From the NCBI GenBank assembly GCA_944326825.1, contig CALVFL010000042.1, positions 1-38,835 on the forward strand: a stretch of 38,835 nt of DNA, in the 5' to 3' direction. The translations under genes and the position numbers were made by a program. Position 1 is the first letter of the stretch, and each line of letters begins with the position of its first letter. The notes beneath the pieces were generated by a model. It searched no databases. It was given only the letters and a program-made list of their open reading frames with translations, and was not told the DNA's origin. Below are positions 23,637-31,263 of the stretch, piece by piece. This DNA comes from an uncultured Erysipelotrichaceae bacterium (lineage in GTDB: Bacteria > Bacillota_I > Bacilli_A > Erysipelotrichales > Erysipelotrichaceae).

Positions 23637-26264
23637 ATGAGCACAAAATATGTTTACATGTTTAGTGAAGGCAATGGCTCAATGCGTGAACTCTTAGGAG
23701 GAAAAGGTGCCAACTTAGCTGAAATGACTAATCTTGGTATGCCAGTACCTCAAGGTTTCACTATTTCTACAGAAGCCTGCACCCGTTATTATGATGATAA
23801 TGAAACGATCGCTCAGGAGATCTTGGATCAGGTCAGTGCTGCCAAAACTAAACTGGAAGAATTAAGCGGTAAAAAGTTAGGGGATAAAGACAATCCGTTA
23901 TTAGTATCAGTAAGATCCGGTGCCAGAGCATCGATGCCTGGCATGATGGATACGATCTTGAATCTGGGTATCAATGATGAAGTCGTAGAAACGATCGCCA
24001 AGAATACTAATAATGAGAGATTTGCCTATGACTCATATCGTCGTTTTATTCAGATGTTTGCCGATGTCGTCATGGGACTTCCTAAGAGTGAATTCGAGGT
24101 CATCATTGATGAGATGAAAGAGAAAAAAGGTGTTAAGCTCGATACGGAACTTGATGCTGAAGACTTAAAGGAAATGGTCACCCGCTTCAAGAAGTTCTAT
24201 CGTGATAATTTAGGAAGCGATTTCCCGACTGATCCGGAAGTACAGTTAGAAAAAGCTATTGAAGCTGTCTTTAAATCATGGAATAATCCAAGAGCTATCT
24301 ACTACCGCAAGATGAATGATATTCCGTCTTCATGGGGTACTGCTGTCAATGTCCAGATGATGGTATTTGGCAATATGGGTGATGATTGCGGTACGGGTGT
24401 CGCCTTTACAAGAAATCCGGCTACCGGTGAAAAGAAACTGTTCGGTGAATTTTTGATGAATGCTCAGGGTGAAGATGTCGTGGCAGGTGTACGTACACCA
24501 CAGACTATCGATCACTTAAAAGACATCATGCCAAAAGCTTACGAGCAGTTTGTCGATATTTGCGATCGTTTAGAAAAACATTATCACGATATGCAGGATA
24601 TGGAATTTACGATCGAACACGGTCATTTATATATGCTGCAGACCAGAAACGGCAAAAGAACGGCTGCTGCTGCTTTAAAGGTCGCTTGCGATCTTGTCGA
24701 TGAGGGTCTTATCAATAAAGATGAAGCCTTGATGATGGTTGATCCTAAGCAGTTAGATTCTTTATTGCATCCGCAATTTGATGAAGAAGGACTTAAGAAT
24801 GCCAAAGTCATCGCTAACGGTCTGGCTGCTTCGCCAGGTGCTGCCAGCGGTGAGATCCGTTTTACAGCTGAAGAAGCCATCAAAGTTGCAAGTGAAGGCC
24901 ATAAAGTCGTTTTAGTAAGACTTGAAACTTCTCCAGAAGATATTGAAGGTATGGCAGCCAGCGAGGGCATCCTGACAGCCAGAGGCGGCATGACTTCTCA
25001 TGCAGCTGTCGTAGCCAGAGGCATGGGTGCATGTTGTGTATCCGGATGTGATTCTTTGATCGTCGATGAAGAAAAGAAGGTCATGGTCGCAAACGGTAAA
25101 GAATACCACGAAGGTGATTTTATCTCGATCGATGGTTCGACTGGCCGTGTCTTTGAAGGTGCGATCAAAACCGTACCAGCCAAGATCTCCGGTTACTTTG
25201 AAAGATTCATGAATTGGGCTGATGAAACCAGAAAATTGCAGGTCAGAACTAATGCTGATACGCCAAGAGATGCTAAACAGGCTTTAGAGTTCGGTGCTCA
25301 GGGTATTGGTCTTGTCAGAACTGAACACATGTTCTTTGAAGGTGAAAGGATCAAAGCTGTCCGTGAGATGATCGTATCTAAGACTCTCGAACAAAGAAAA
25401 GCAGCTTTAGAAAAGATTTTGCCGATGCAGCAGGGTGACTTTGAAGCCATCTATGAAGTAATGCACGGCTTGCCGGTGACGATCCGCTACCTCGATCCGC
25501 CTTTACATGAATTCTTGCCAAGCGATGAAGGCGATATTCAAGTATTAGCTGACGAGATGAAGATCAGTGTTGAAGAACTTAAGAATGTCGTTGCTTCATT
25601 ACATGAATTCAATCCGATGATGGGTCATCGTGGCTGCCGTTTGGCCGTTACTTATCCAGAGATCGCTGAAATGCAGACCAGAGCTGTCATTCAGGCCGCT
25701 ATCAATGTCAATAAGCGTCATCCGGAATATGATGTCCATCCAGAGATCATGATTCCTTTAGTTGGTGATGAAAACGAATTAAAATATGTCAAGAATGTCG
25801 TTGATGCAACGGCTAAGAAAGTCATGGAAGAAAACGGTGTCAGCCTTGAATACAAAGTCGGTACGATGATCGAGATCCCAAGAGCTGCTCTGTTGGCTGA
25901 TGAGATCGCTAATGAAGCTGAATTCTTCTCTTTCGGTACCAACGATCTGACCCAGATGACTTTCGGTTTCTCTCGTGATGATGCCGGAACATTCTTAAAA
26001 GATTACTATGACCGCAAGATCTATGAACAGGATCCGTTTGCCCGTCTAGACCAAAAAGGTGTCGGCAAATTAGTCAAGATGGCTGTCGAATTAGGCCGCA
26101 AGACTCGTCCTGACATCAAACTGGGCATTTGCGGTGAACATGGCGGCGATCCAAGTTCGATCGACTTCTGTCATCGTGTCGGTCTGACTTATGTTTCCTG
26201 CTCGCCATATCGAGTACCGATTGCCAGATTAGCTGCTGCTCAGGCTGCTATCCGCAATAAATAA
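23637..26264 (+). CDS. ppdK: Pyruvate, phosphate dikinase
   Basis: An 875-residue PPDK, interconverting pyruvate + ATP + Pi and PEP + AMP + PPi. It has an N-terminal ATP-grasp domain (GGKGANLAEMTNLGMPVP, and SVRSGARASMPGMMDTILNL), a swivelling phosphohistidine domain with His455 in GGMTSHAAVVARGMG, and a C-terminal PEP/pyruvate barrel with Cys832 in GICGEHGG and a closing YVSCSPYRVPIARLAAAQA. His455 has the same number as in the Clostridium symbiosum enzyme and the length is within one residue. In anaerobes it usually serves glycolysis (pyruvate formation with PPi) or gluconeogenesis. No PPDK regulatory protein lies nearby. It is a single-gene unit: own promoter with a candidate operator, and a strong terminator after the stop. 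Confidence 0.97.
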   Translation: MSTKYVYMFSEGNGSMRELLGGKGANLAEMTNLGMPVPQGFTISTEACTRYYDDNETIAQEILDQVSAAKTKLEELSGKKLGDKDNPLLVSVRSGARASMPGMMDTILNLGINDEVVETIAKNTNNERFAYDSYRRFIQMFADVVMGLPKSEFEVIIDEMKEKKGVKLDTELDAEDLKEMVTRFKKFYRDNLGSDFPTDPEVQLEKAIEAVFKSWNNPRAIYYRKMNDIPSSWGTAVNVQMMVFGNMGDDCGTGVAFTRNPATGEKKLFGEFLMNAQGEDVVAGVRTPQTIDHLKDIMPKAYEQFVDICDRLEKHYHDMQDMEFTIEHGHLYMLQTRNGKRTAAAALKVACDLVDEGLINKDEALMMVDPKQLDSLLHPQFDEEGLKNAKVIANGLAASPGAASGEIRFTAEEAIKVASEGHKVVLVRLETSPEDIEGMAASEGILTARGGMTSHAAVVARGMGACCVSGCDSLIVDEEKKVMVANGKEYHEGDFISIDGSTGRVFEGAIKTVPAKISGYFERFMNWADETRKLQVRTNADTPRDAKQALEFGAQGIGLVRTEHMFFEGERIKAVREMIVSKTLEQRKAALEKILPMQQGDFEAIYEVMHGLPVTIRYLDPPLHEFLPSDEGDIQVLADEMKISVEELKNVVASLHEFNPMMGHRGCRLAVTYPEIAEMQTRAVIQAAINVNKRHPEYDVHPEIMIPLVGDENELKYVKNVVDATAKKVMEENGVSLEYKVGTMIEIPRAALLADEIANEAEFFSFGTNDLTQMTFGFSRDDAGTFLKDYYDRKIYEQDPFARLDQKGVGKLVKMAVELGRKTRPDIKLGICGEHGGDPSSIDFCHRVGLTYVSCSPYRVPIARLAAAQAAIRNK

Positions 26265-26269
26265 GACTT

Positions 26270-26296
26270 AAGGAGCTTTACAAAGCTCCTTTTAAT
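26270..26296 (+). terminator. Intrinsic terminator after ppdK
   Basis: AAGGAGCTTT (26270-26279) and AAAGCTCCTT (26282-26291) form a stem whose outer 7 bp include four G-C pairs, followed by TTTTAATTT. It ends the ppdK transcript. Confidence 0.85.
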
Positions 26297-26323
26297 TTGA
26301 CTTTTCTTTTTATCGTTTTAAAA

Positions 26324-26358
26324 TATACTTTGTTCAGATCGTCTGATCTTATAGGGGA
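26324..26358 (+). promoter_or_regulatory. Probable promoter and leader of the MATE gene
   Basis: A TATACT at 26324-26329 is a likely -10; the nearest good -35, TTGACT at 26297-26302, is 21 bp away, which is long. A small inverted repeat AGATC-GTCT-GATCT (26336-26349) lies just downstream, followed by GGGGAG (26353-26358) 6 nt before the ATG. Confidence 0.4.
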
Positions 26359-26364
26359 GTAAAG

Positions 26365-27774
26365 ATGAAATTTAAAAGTAATGATGTAGATCTTAAACAT
26401 GAAGATGTCGGTAAACTGTTATTGAAACTGGCTTTGCCAGCCATTATGTCACAGATCGTAAATGCTTTATATAATGTCGTAGACCGCATGTATATCGGTC
26501 ATATCGAAACGATCGGCTCGGTCGCTTTAACCGGTGTGGGTGTTTGTTTTCCTTTGATCATGATCATTTCGGCTTTTGCCTCGCTTTTTGGTATGGGTGG
26601 AGCACCTTTGGCCAGCATCTCAATGGGCAAAGGCGATAATGAACACGCTGAAAAGATCATGGGCAACTGTTTTATGGCTTTGATCATCATCGCTTTGATC
26701 CTGACTTTTGGTATCCTGGGTTTTCAAAAACCGTTATTATATCTATTTGGAGCCAGTGACGCTACGATCGGCTATGCTTTAGAATACATGAGCATCTATG
26801 CCATCGGGACGATCTTTGTCGAATTGACATTAGGAATGAATTCTTTTATCTCTGCTCAAGGCTATTCCAAGGTCGCTATGATGACGGTCTGTATTGGAGC
26901 TATCACCAATATCGTTTTAGATCCGATCTTCATCTATGTCTTTGATATGGGAGTCAAAGGAGCAGCGATCGCTACGATCTTTTCGCAAATGCTTTCAGCT
27001 GTCTTTGCGATATCCTTTTTATCTTCAGCCAATTCATCTTTAAGACTTAAAAAACATAATTTTAAGATCATGGCATCGATAATCATGCCTTGCATAGCTT
27101 TAGGTGTCGCTCCTTTTGTAATGCAGGCTACAGAGAGCGTTTTGACTTTATGTTTCAATTCTTCCTTGCAGAAATACGGCGGTGATCTGGCGGTCGGAGC
27201 GATGACGATTTTATCAAGTATCATGCAGTTTGCCACTTTGCCCCTGCAGGGTCTTACCCAGGGCGGTCAGCCGATCATTTCCTATAACTATGGAGCTTTA
27301 AATAAAGAAAGAGTCAGGAAAGCTTTTAAATATCAGACGATCGCCTGTTTCAGCTACGCTTTTATCGTCTGGCTTTTAGTAATGTTTATACCGGATTTAT
27401 TGGTAGGAGTCTTCAGCGACAGCATAGAACTAGCTGCTTTAACGATCTGGGCTTTGCGGATCTATATGTTTGCGATCGCCCTGATGGGACTTCAGATCTC
27501 TTGCCAGCAGGCCTTCATCGCCTTTGGCTATTCTAAAGTATCAGCCTTTTTGGCTATCTTCAGAAAGATCATCGTTTTGATACCGCTCATTTATATCTTG
27601 CCGCATTTTATGGAAGATAAAGTATTTGCCGTCTTTTTGGCTGAACCGATCGCTGATACGATCGCTGTACTCACCACTTGTCTGGCTTTCGCTTTTGAAT
27701 TTAAACACATCATGGCAAAAATGGATGAAAATGATACCAGGATCGTCAGCAAACATCACATCATCAATAATTGA
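26365..27774 (+). CDS. MATE family multidrug/Na+ efflux transporter
   Basis: A 469-residue polytopic protein with about 12 hydrophobic segments. MATE features are ALPAIMSQIVNALYNVVDR in the first helix, YIGHIETIGSVALTGVG, FGMGGAPLASISMGKGD with the loop after helix 2, and PLQGLTQGGQPIISYNYGA at the start of the second bundle. It belongs to the NorM/DinF-related bacterial group common in Firmicutes (MepA-like), which export cationic drugs or metabolites in exchange for Na+ or H+. The substrate cannot be deduced. No regulator gene of the MarR or MepR kind adjoins it. There is no clear terminator in the short gap before the rseP promoter. Confidence 0.92.
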   Translation: MKFKSNDVDLKHEDVGKLLLKLALPAIMSQIVNALYNVVDRMYIGHIETIGSVALTGVGVCFPLIMIISAFASLFGMGGAPLASISMGKGDNEHAEKIMGNCFMALIIIALILTFGILGFQKPLLYLFGASDATIGYALEYMSIYAIGTIFVELTLGMNSFISAQGYSKVAMMTVCIGAITNIVLDPIFIYVFDMGVKGAAIATIFSQMLSAVFAISFLSSANSSLRLKKHNFKIMASIIMPCIALGVAPFVMQATESVLTLCFNSSLQKYGGDLAVGAMTILSSIMQFATLPLQGLTQGGQPIISYNYGALNKERVRKAFKYQTIACFSYAFIVWLLVMFIPDLLVGVFSDSIELAALTIWALRIYMFAIALMGLQISCQQAFIAFGYSKVSAFLAIFRKIIVLIPLIYILPHFMEDKVFAVFLAEPIADTIAVLTTCLAFAFEFKHIMAKMDENDTRIVSKHHIINN

Positions 27775-27792
27775 CGAATGTATTTATAAGTC

Positions 27793-27815
27793 TATTTTAA
27801 AATATATGTTATAAT
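27793..27815 (+). promoter_or_regulatory. rseP promoter with extended -10
   Basis: TGTTATAAT at 27807-27815, preceded by a 12-bp AT palindrome TATTTTAAAATA (27793-27804) in the spacer. A GGAG lies before the ATG at 27834. Confidence 0.6.
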
Positions 27816-27833
27816 CAAAGACGGAGTGATTAT

Positions 27834-28901
27834 ATGGTCTTTATTTTATTTATACTGCTTTTTTCAGCTATCATCATCATCCATGAATTTGGACATTTGA
27901 TAGCTGCTAAGATATTCGGTGTTTACTGCAGTGAATTCTCAATGGGCATGGGTCCTAAGCTTTTATCTTATCAGGGCAAGGAAACGATGTATTCTTTGCG
28001 TCTTTTGCCTTTAGGCGGTTTTGTGGCCATGGCTGGCGATACTGACAATGAGCTTGAAACGAAGGTCGATATTTCTAACTTGCCGCCAGAGAGGACACTT
28101 ATTGGCATCGCCAAATGGAAAAGAGCGATCATCATGCTTGCGGGGATCTTTATGAATATCCTTTTGGCCCTGGTGATCGTAGCGATGGTCATTTTGCATT
28201 CAGGCAGCTATGGGGTTTCGCCTGATACGACGATCGCCAAAGTAAGCGAGGGGATGCCGGCTTATGAAGCTGGTCTAAGAGAAGATGACAAGATCATCAA
28301 GGTAGCTTATGACGATCTTAATATCTCGATCGAGCCTAAGACTTTTGACGATATTAACGCTTTCATGTATGGACATGACGACAGTGAAATGACGATCACT
28401 TATCTCAGAGATAATGAAACTTATGAAACGAAGGTCATACCTCAATATGATGAAGCCAGCGAACGCTATGTCATCGGTATCAATTCTTATGCTATCCGCT
28501 ATGAGAAAGTAAATATCTTTAATTGTTTTATCTACGCTGTTGATTATCTCTCTTATGTGACAAGGACGATCTTTATGTCTTTGGCTCAGATCATCAGAGG
28601 TATCGGTCTTGAAAATCTCAGTGGCCCGGTCGGCATTTATGAAGCCACTTCGCAAGCTGTCGATATGGGCATGTCCACCTACTTTTTGATGATCGCTGTC
28701 TTATCACTTAATGTCGGCATCTTTAATGCTTTGCCTTTACCGATCTTAGATGGGGGCAGGGTACTTATTTTGATCATTGAAGCCATCATCCGCCGACCCT
28801 TATCCACTAAAGCCATCAATATTCTGATGTACGGCAGTCTGGCCGTCATCTTGACTTTATTTGTAATCGCAACCTATCAGGACGTATTAAGATTATTTTA
28901 G
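27834..28901 (+). CDS. rseP: Site-2 metalloprotease RseP (M50 family)
   Basis: A 355-residue intramembrane protease (RasP/RseP). The zinc motif HEFGH is at 17-21 within the first transmembrane helix, and the third ligand Asp306 lies in LPLPILDGGRVL near the last helices. One PDZ domain sits between (about 130-210, with MPAYEAGLREDDKII). GFVAMAGD marks the membrane-reentrant region. Such proteases release anti-sigma factors and clear signal-peptide remnants. In many Firmicutes the gene lies in the frr-uppS-cdsA-dxr-rseP-proS cluster; here it stands alone between a MATE exporter and galE. It has its own promoter, and galE follows after 11 nt with its own strong ribosome site. Confidence 0.94.
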   Translation: MVFILFILLFSAIIIIHEFGHLIAAKIFGVYCSEFSMGMGPKLLSYQGKETMYSLRLLPLGGFVAMAGDTDNELETKVDISNLPPERTLIGIAKWKRAIIMLAGIFMNILLALVIVAMVILHSGSYGVSPDTTIAKVSEGMPAYEAGLREDDKIIKVAYDDLNISIEPKTFDDINAFMYGHDDSEMTITYLRDNETYETKVIPQYDEASERYVIGINSYAIRYEKVNIFNCFIYAVDYLSYVTRTIFMSLAQIIRGIGLENLSGPVGIYEATSQAVDMGMSTYFLMIAVLSLNVGIFNALPLPILDGGRVLILIIEAIIRRPLSTKAINILMYGSLAVILTLFVIATYQDVLRLF

Positions 28902-28912
28902 GAGGAAGAAGA

Positions 28913-29926
28913 ATGCGTGTATTAGTAACAGGCGGCACCGGCTATATCGGTTCGCATACCACCGTTGAATTATTGAATCTGGGTCATGAAGTAGTGATCG
29001 TCGATAATCTCTATAATTCCAATATCCATGTTTTGGACAGGATCGAAAGATTATGCCATCAAAGACCTAAGTTCTATGAAGTGGATATCTTAGATAAAGA
29101 AAAATTAAGGACAGTCTTTAAAGAGAATGAGTTTGACGCCGTGATCCACTTCGCCGGCTATAAAGCTGTCGGTGAATCGGTAAGCAAGCCGATAACCTAC
29201 TATCAGAATAATATCGCCGGTTCTTTAAACCTCTATGAACTGATGAATGAATATGGAGTCTATAATATCGTCTTTTCTTCAAGTGCCACCGTGTATGGCG
29301 ATAATTTTGAAGTGCCTTTTAAAGAAGAATACGGTCTGGGCGATACTACCAATCCTTATGGTACCACCAAGAAATTCAACGAGATGATCCTAAGCGATAT
29401 TGCCAAAGCGCATGAGAAGTTTTCAATCGTTCTTTTAAGATATTTCAATCCGATCGGTGCCCATCCAAGCGGTCTTTTAGGCGAAGTGCCTAATGGCATC
29501 CCTAATAACCTTGTGCCTTATATCGCTAAAGTAGCAAACGGTGAACTTCCGTGTTTAAATGTATTTGGCGACGATTACGATACTAAAGACGGTACTGGCG
29601 TACGTGATTATATCCATGTCGTCGATCTTGCCAAAGCTCACATCAAGGCTATTGAATATGCCAGTAAACATAATGGCGTTGAAGTCATCAATGTCGGAAG
29701 CGGCAAAGGCTATACAGTTCTTGAAGTCTTGAAGGCTTACGAGAAAGCCTGCCACAAGACCTTGCCTTATAAGATCTCTCCAAGAAGGCCAGGCGATATA
29801 GCTACTTGCTATGCCGATACGCATAAAGCCAAACAGCTTCTTGATTTTGAAGTTGAATTTGACATTGATAAGATGTGTGAAGATTCTTATAATTTCACTC
29901 TTAAGAATCCTAACGGCATCGAATGA
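28913..29926 (+). CDS. galE: UDP-glucose 4-epimerase
   Basis: A 337-residue short-chain dehydrogenase-type epimerase that interconverts UDP-glucose and UDP-galactose. GGTGYIGS (7-14) binds NAD, SSSATVYG holds the active-site Ser, and Tyr149 with Lys153 (YGTTK) form the YxxxK catalytic pair, at the same positions as in E. coli GalE. It supplies galactose units for cell-surface glycans or takes part in galactose use; no other gal genes are nearby, so a surface-polysaccharide role is plausible. AGGAGG is present and the gene is probably co-transcribed with rseP. No hairpin terminator was seen in the AT-rich stretch after the stop. Confidence 0.95.
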   Translation: MRVLVTGGTGYIGSHTTVELLNLGHEVVIVDNLYNSNIHVLDRIERLCHQRPKFYEVDILDKEKLRTVFKENEFDAVIHFAGYKAVGESVSKPITYYQNNIAGSLNLYELMNEYGVYNIVFSSSATVYGDNFEVPFKEEYGLGDTTNPYGTTKKFNEMILSDIAKAHEKFSIVLLRYFNPIGAHPSGLLGEVPNGIPNNLVPYIAKVANGELPCLNVFGDDYDTKDGTGVRDYIHVVDLAKAHIKAIEYASKHNGVEVINVGSGKGYTVLEVLKAYEKACHKTLPYKISPRRPGDIATCYADTHKAKQLLDFEVEFDIDKMCEDSYNFTLKNPNGIE

Positions 29927-30123
29927 TATATCTATAAATTTATCGATAAATATATCTATATATAACATATTAAATAAAGCATTAAATATATCTGTTAATA
30001 AGTCTATTAAACTACTGATATATTGATCATATAATACATAATTAAATAAAACAATAAATTTATCTATAAATATATTGATTTTTATATTGTTTATAAATAC
30101 AATATATTTATGGAGATTTTTAT
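29927..30123. repeat. Very AT-rich intergenic stretch with an imperfect direct repeat
   Basis: These 197 bases are almost all A and T. A 26-bp unit occurs at 29934-29959 and again at 30054-30079 (23 of 26 identical), the first copy containing the palindrome TTTATCGATAAA. A possible extra -10, TATAAT, is at 30030-30035. No gene was found here. It separates galE from the envelope operon and could bind architectural proteins or the operon's regulator. Confidence 0.6.
30075..30106 (+). promoter_or_regulatory. Promoter of the envelope operon with an inverted repeat over the -10
   Basis: TTGATT (30075-30080), 17-bp spacer, TACAAT (30098-30103). Perfect 8-bp arms TATATTGT (30083-30090) and ACAATATA (30099-30106) enclose 8 bp, so the right arm covers the -10. 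GGAG (30112-30115) lies 8 nt before the ATG. This is the arrangement expected of an autoregulated antitoxin-type promoter. Confidence 0.6.
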
Positions 30124-30339
30124 ATGAGGAAAAGAAACTTTGCGATCACTTTAGATTCTTTAGTACCCATCAGCAGTTTAAATCAGGGAAAGGCTGCCAA
30201 GATAATCTCTGATTTGGATAATGACGAGGTCAAGATCGTCATCAAAAACAATGAACCGATAGCTGCTATTTTGTCGGTTGAAAGATTGAATGAGCTGTTG
30301 AATGCTGAAAATAAGCTCAACAGCATGACAAAGGGGTAA
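30124..30339 (+). CDS. Orphan Phd/YefM family antitoxin-like protein
   Basis: A 71-residue protein with the Phd/YefM pattern: a start leading into PISSLNQGKAAKIISDLD (the helix after the first strand), then the strands VKIVIKNNEPIAAILSVERL, ending in a helix ERLNELLNAENKL. Antitoxins of this kind dimerise, bind their own promoter and neutralise a toxin through a C-terminal tail. Here the tail is very short, and neither RelE/YoeB, Doc nor any other toxin follows; the next gene, 3 nt on, encodes a membrane-anchored protein. An inverted repeat overlies its promoter. I infer a free-standing DNA-binding regulator of this operon; the family call itself is fairly secure, the role is not. Confidence 0.75.
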   Translation: MRKRNFAITLDSLVPISSLNQGKAAKIISDLDNDEVKIVIKNNEPIAAILSVERLNELLNAENKLNSMTKG

Positions 30340-30342
30340 AAG

Positions 30343-31263
30343 ATGAGAAGAAGAATTAAAGTTAAGAATGTAATACTATTGATTTTAGCGGGTGCCTTGC
30401 TTATTGGGGTGCTTGCCGGAGGTTTCTTTTGGATAAGAGATGTCATGAGCAAGAAAGCCGATAAAAATGAAGAAACAGTCAGTGAACGCTTTAAAATAGA
30501 TCTTATCGATTATACTGTCTATCGCAGTGATGATTTTGATTTTGAATTTGTTTTGGCTTCGCTTCGCTTCAGCGATGATGAGCCGATCAATTATACACTT
30601 TCTAATCTTTATACTGATGAAGGACTGAAGCTTGGAAGTGTCGATAGTTATGTGGAAGAGCTTGAAAGCAAGTATTACTATTTAGGAGTCAAAGGGGTAA
30701 GTTTTGAAGTTGTTTCAGAAGAAAACAGTGCAACTTATACGATCTTTATTCCGATCAAAGACAAAAACAAGACTGAATTGACTCTCTACGATGCTTTGTC
30801 TAAAGGTGAATTAAAATTTGATCTGAACGCTAATTTAGGCGATATAAGTGAACTCAAGTATTCGACTGGTTCTACTATTCAGACCGGCGATTATGTCCTC
30901 AATATCGCTGATGCCTATATCGAAACGAATTTCTTTATCGACAATGAACCTTATCAGTATCCTTCAACGATCCAGATCTATGCTTTCGTTATCGATATTG
31001 AAAAGGTCCAAGAGGGATCACTAATAGAAGATGCTGTCTTTATAGCGGATGGCTCAAATGAAGAGATCCATGCCTTAGCCTATAATATTACGGCAATGCG
31101 CCAAAACAATATCATTGACAGGTCTTTAAGTGACGGCATGAGCGGAGCCTTGTTCTTTGAAGTGTACAATCCTAATGATGATCACATTTCTTATAACGGC
31201 ACCTTAAAGATCAAATTCAGTGAAAGTGCTGAATGGTTAGTTTTAGAAACGGAGTTGAATTAA
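30343..31263 (+). CDS. Single-pass membrane protein with extracytoplasmic beta-rich domain, unknown family
   Basis: I do not recognise a family. The 306-residue protein has a basic N-terminus (MRRRIKVK), one transmembrane helix (about 10-31, VILLILAGALLIGVLAGGFF) and then about 270 mostly beta-strand, acidic residues expected outside the cell. No cysteines or catalytic motif stand out. Two segments with similar rhythm (ERFKIDLIDYTVYRSDDFDF and GDYVLNIADAYIETNFFIDN) may be two copies of a beta-sandwich. AAGGGG precedes the ATG. It is 3 nt after the antitoxin-like gene and directly abuts the glucosaminidase gene, so a joint role at the cell surface is likely. Confidence 0.75.
   Translation: MRRRIKVKNVILLILAGALLIGVLAGGFFWIRDVMSKKADKNEETVSERFKIDLIDYTVYRSDDFDFEFVLASLRFSDDEPINYTLSNLYTDEGLKLGSVDSYVEELESKYYYLGVKGVSFEVVSEENSATYTIFIPIKDKNKTELTLYDALSKGELKFDLNANLGDISELKYSTGSTIQTGDYVLNIADAYIETNFFIDNEPYQYPSTIQIYAFVIDIEKVQEGSLIEDAVFIADGSNEEIHALAYNITAMRQNNIIDRSLSDGMSGALFFEVYNPNDDHISYNGTLKIKFSESAEWLVLETELN

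Noticed and set aside
26297..26329. TTGACT to TATACT as a strong MATE promoter
   Set aside because: The 21-bp spacer is too long for full confidence, so it is listed only as probable.
29927..30123. AT-rich repeats as a replication origin or CRISPR array
   Set aside because: No DnaA boxes, no dnaA or rep gene, and only two imperfect copies without regular spacers.
30124..31263. A complete type II toxin-antitoxin pair formed by the Phd-like gene and the next gene
   Set aside because: The next protein is 306 residues with a transmembrane helix and no RelE, YoeB or Doc features, so it is not a recognisable toxin.
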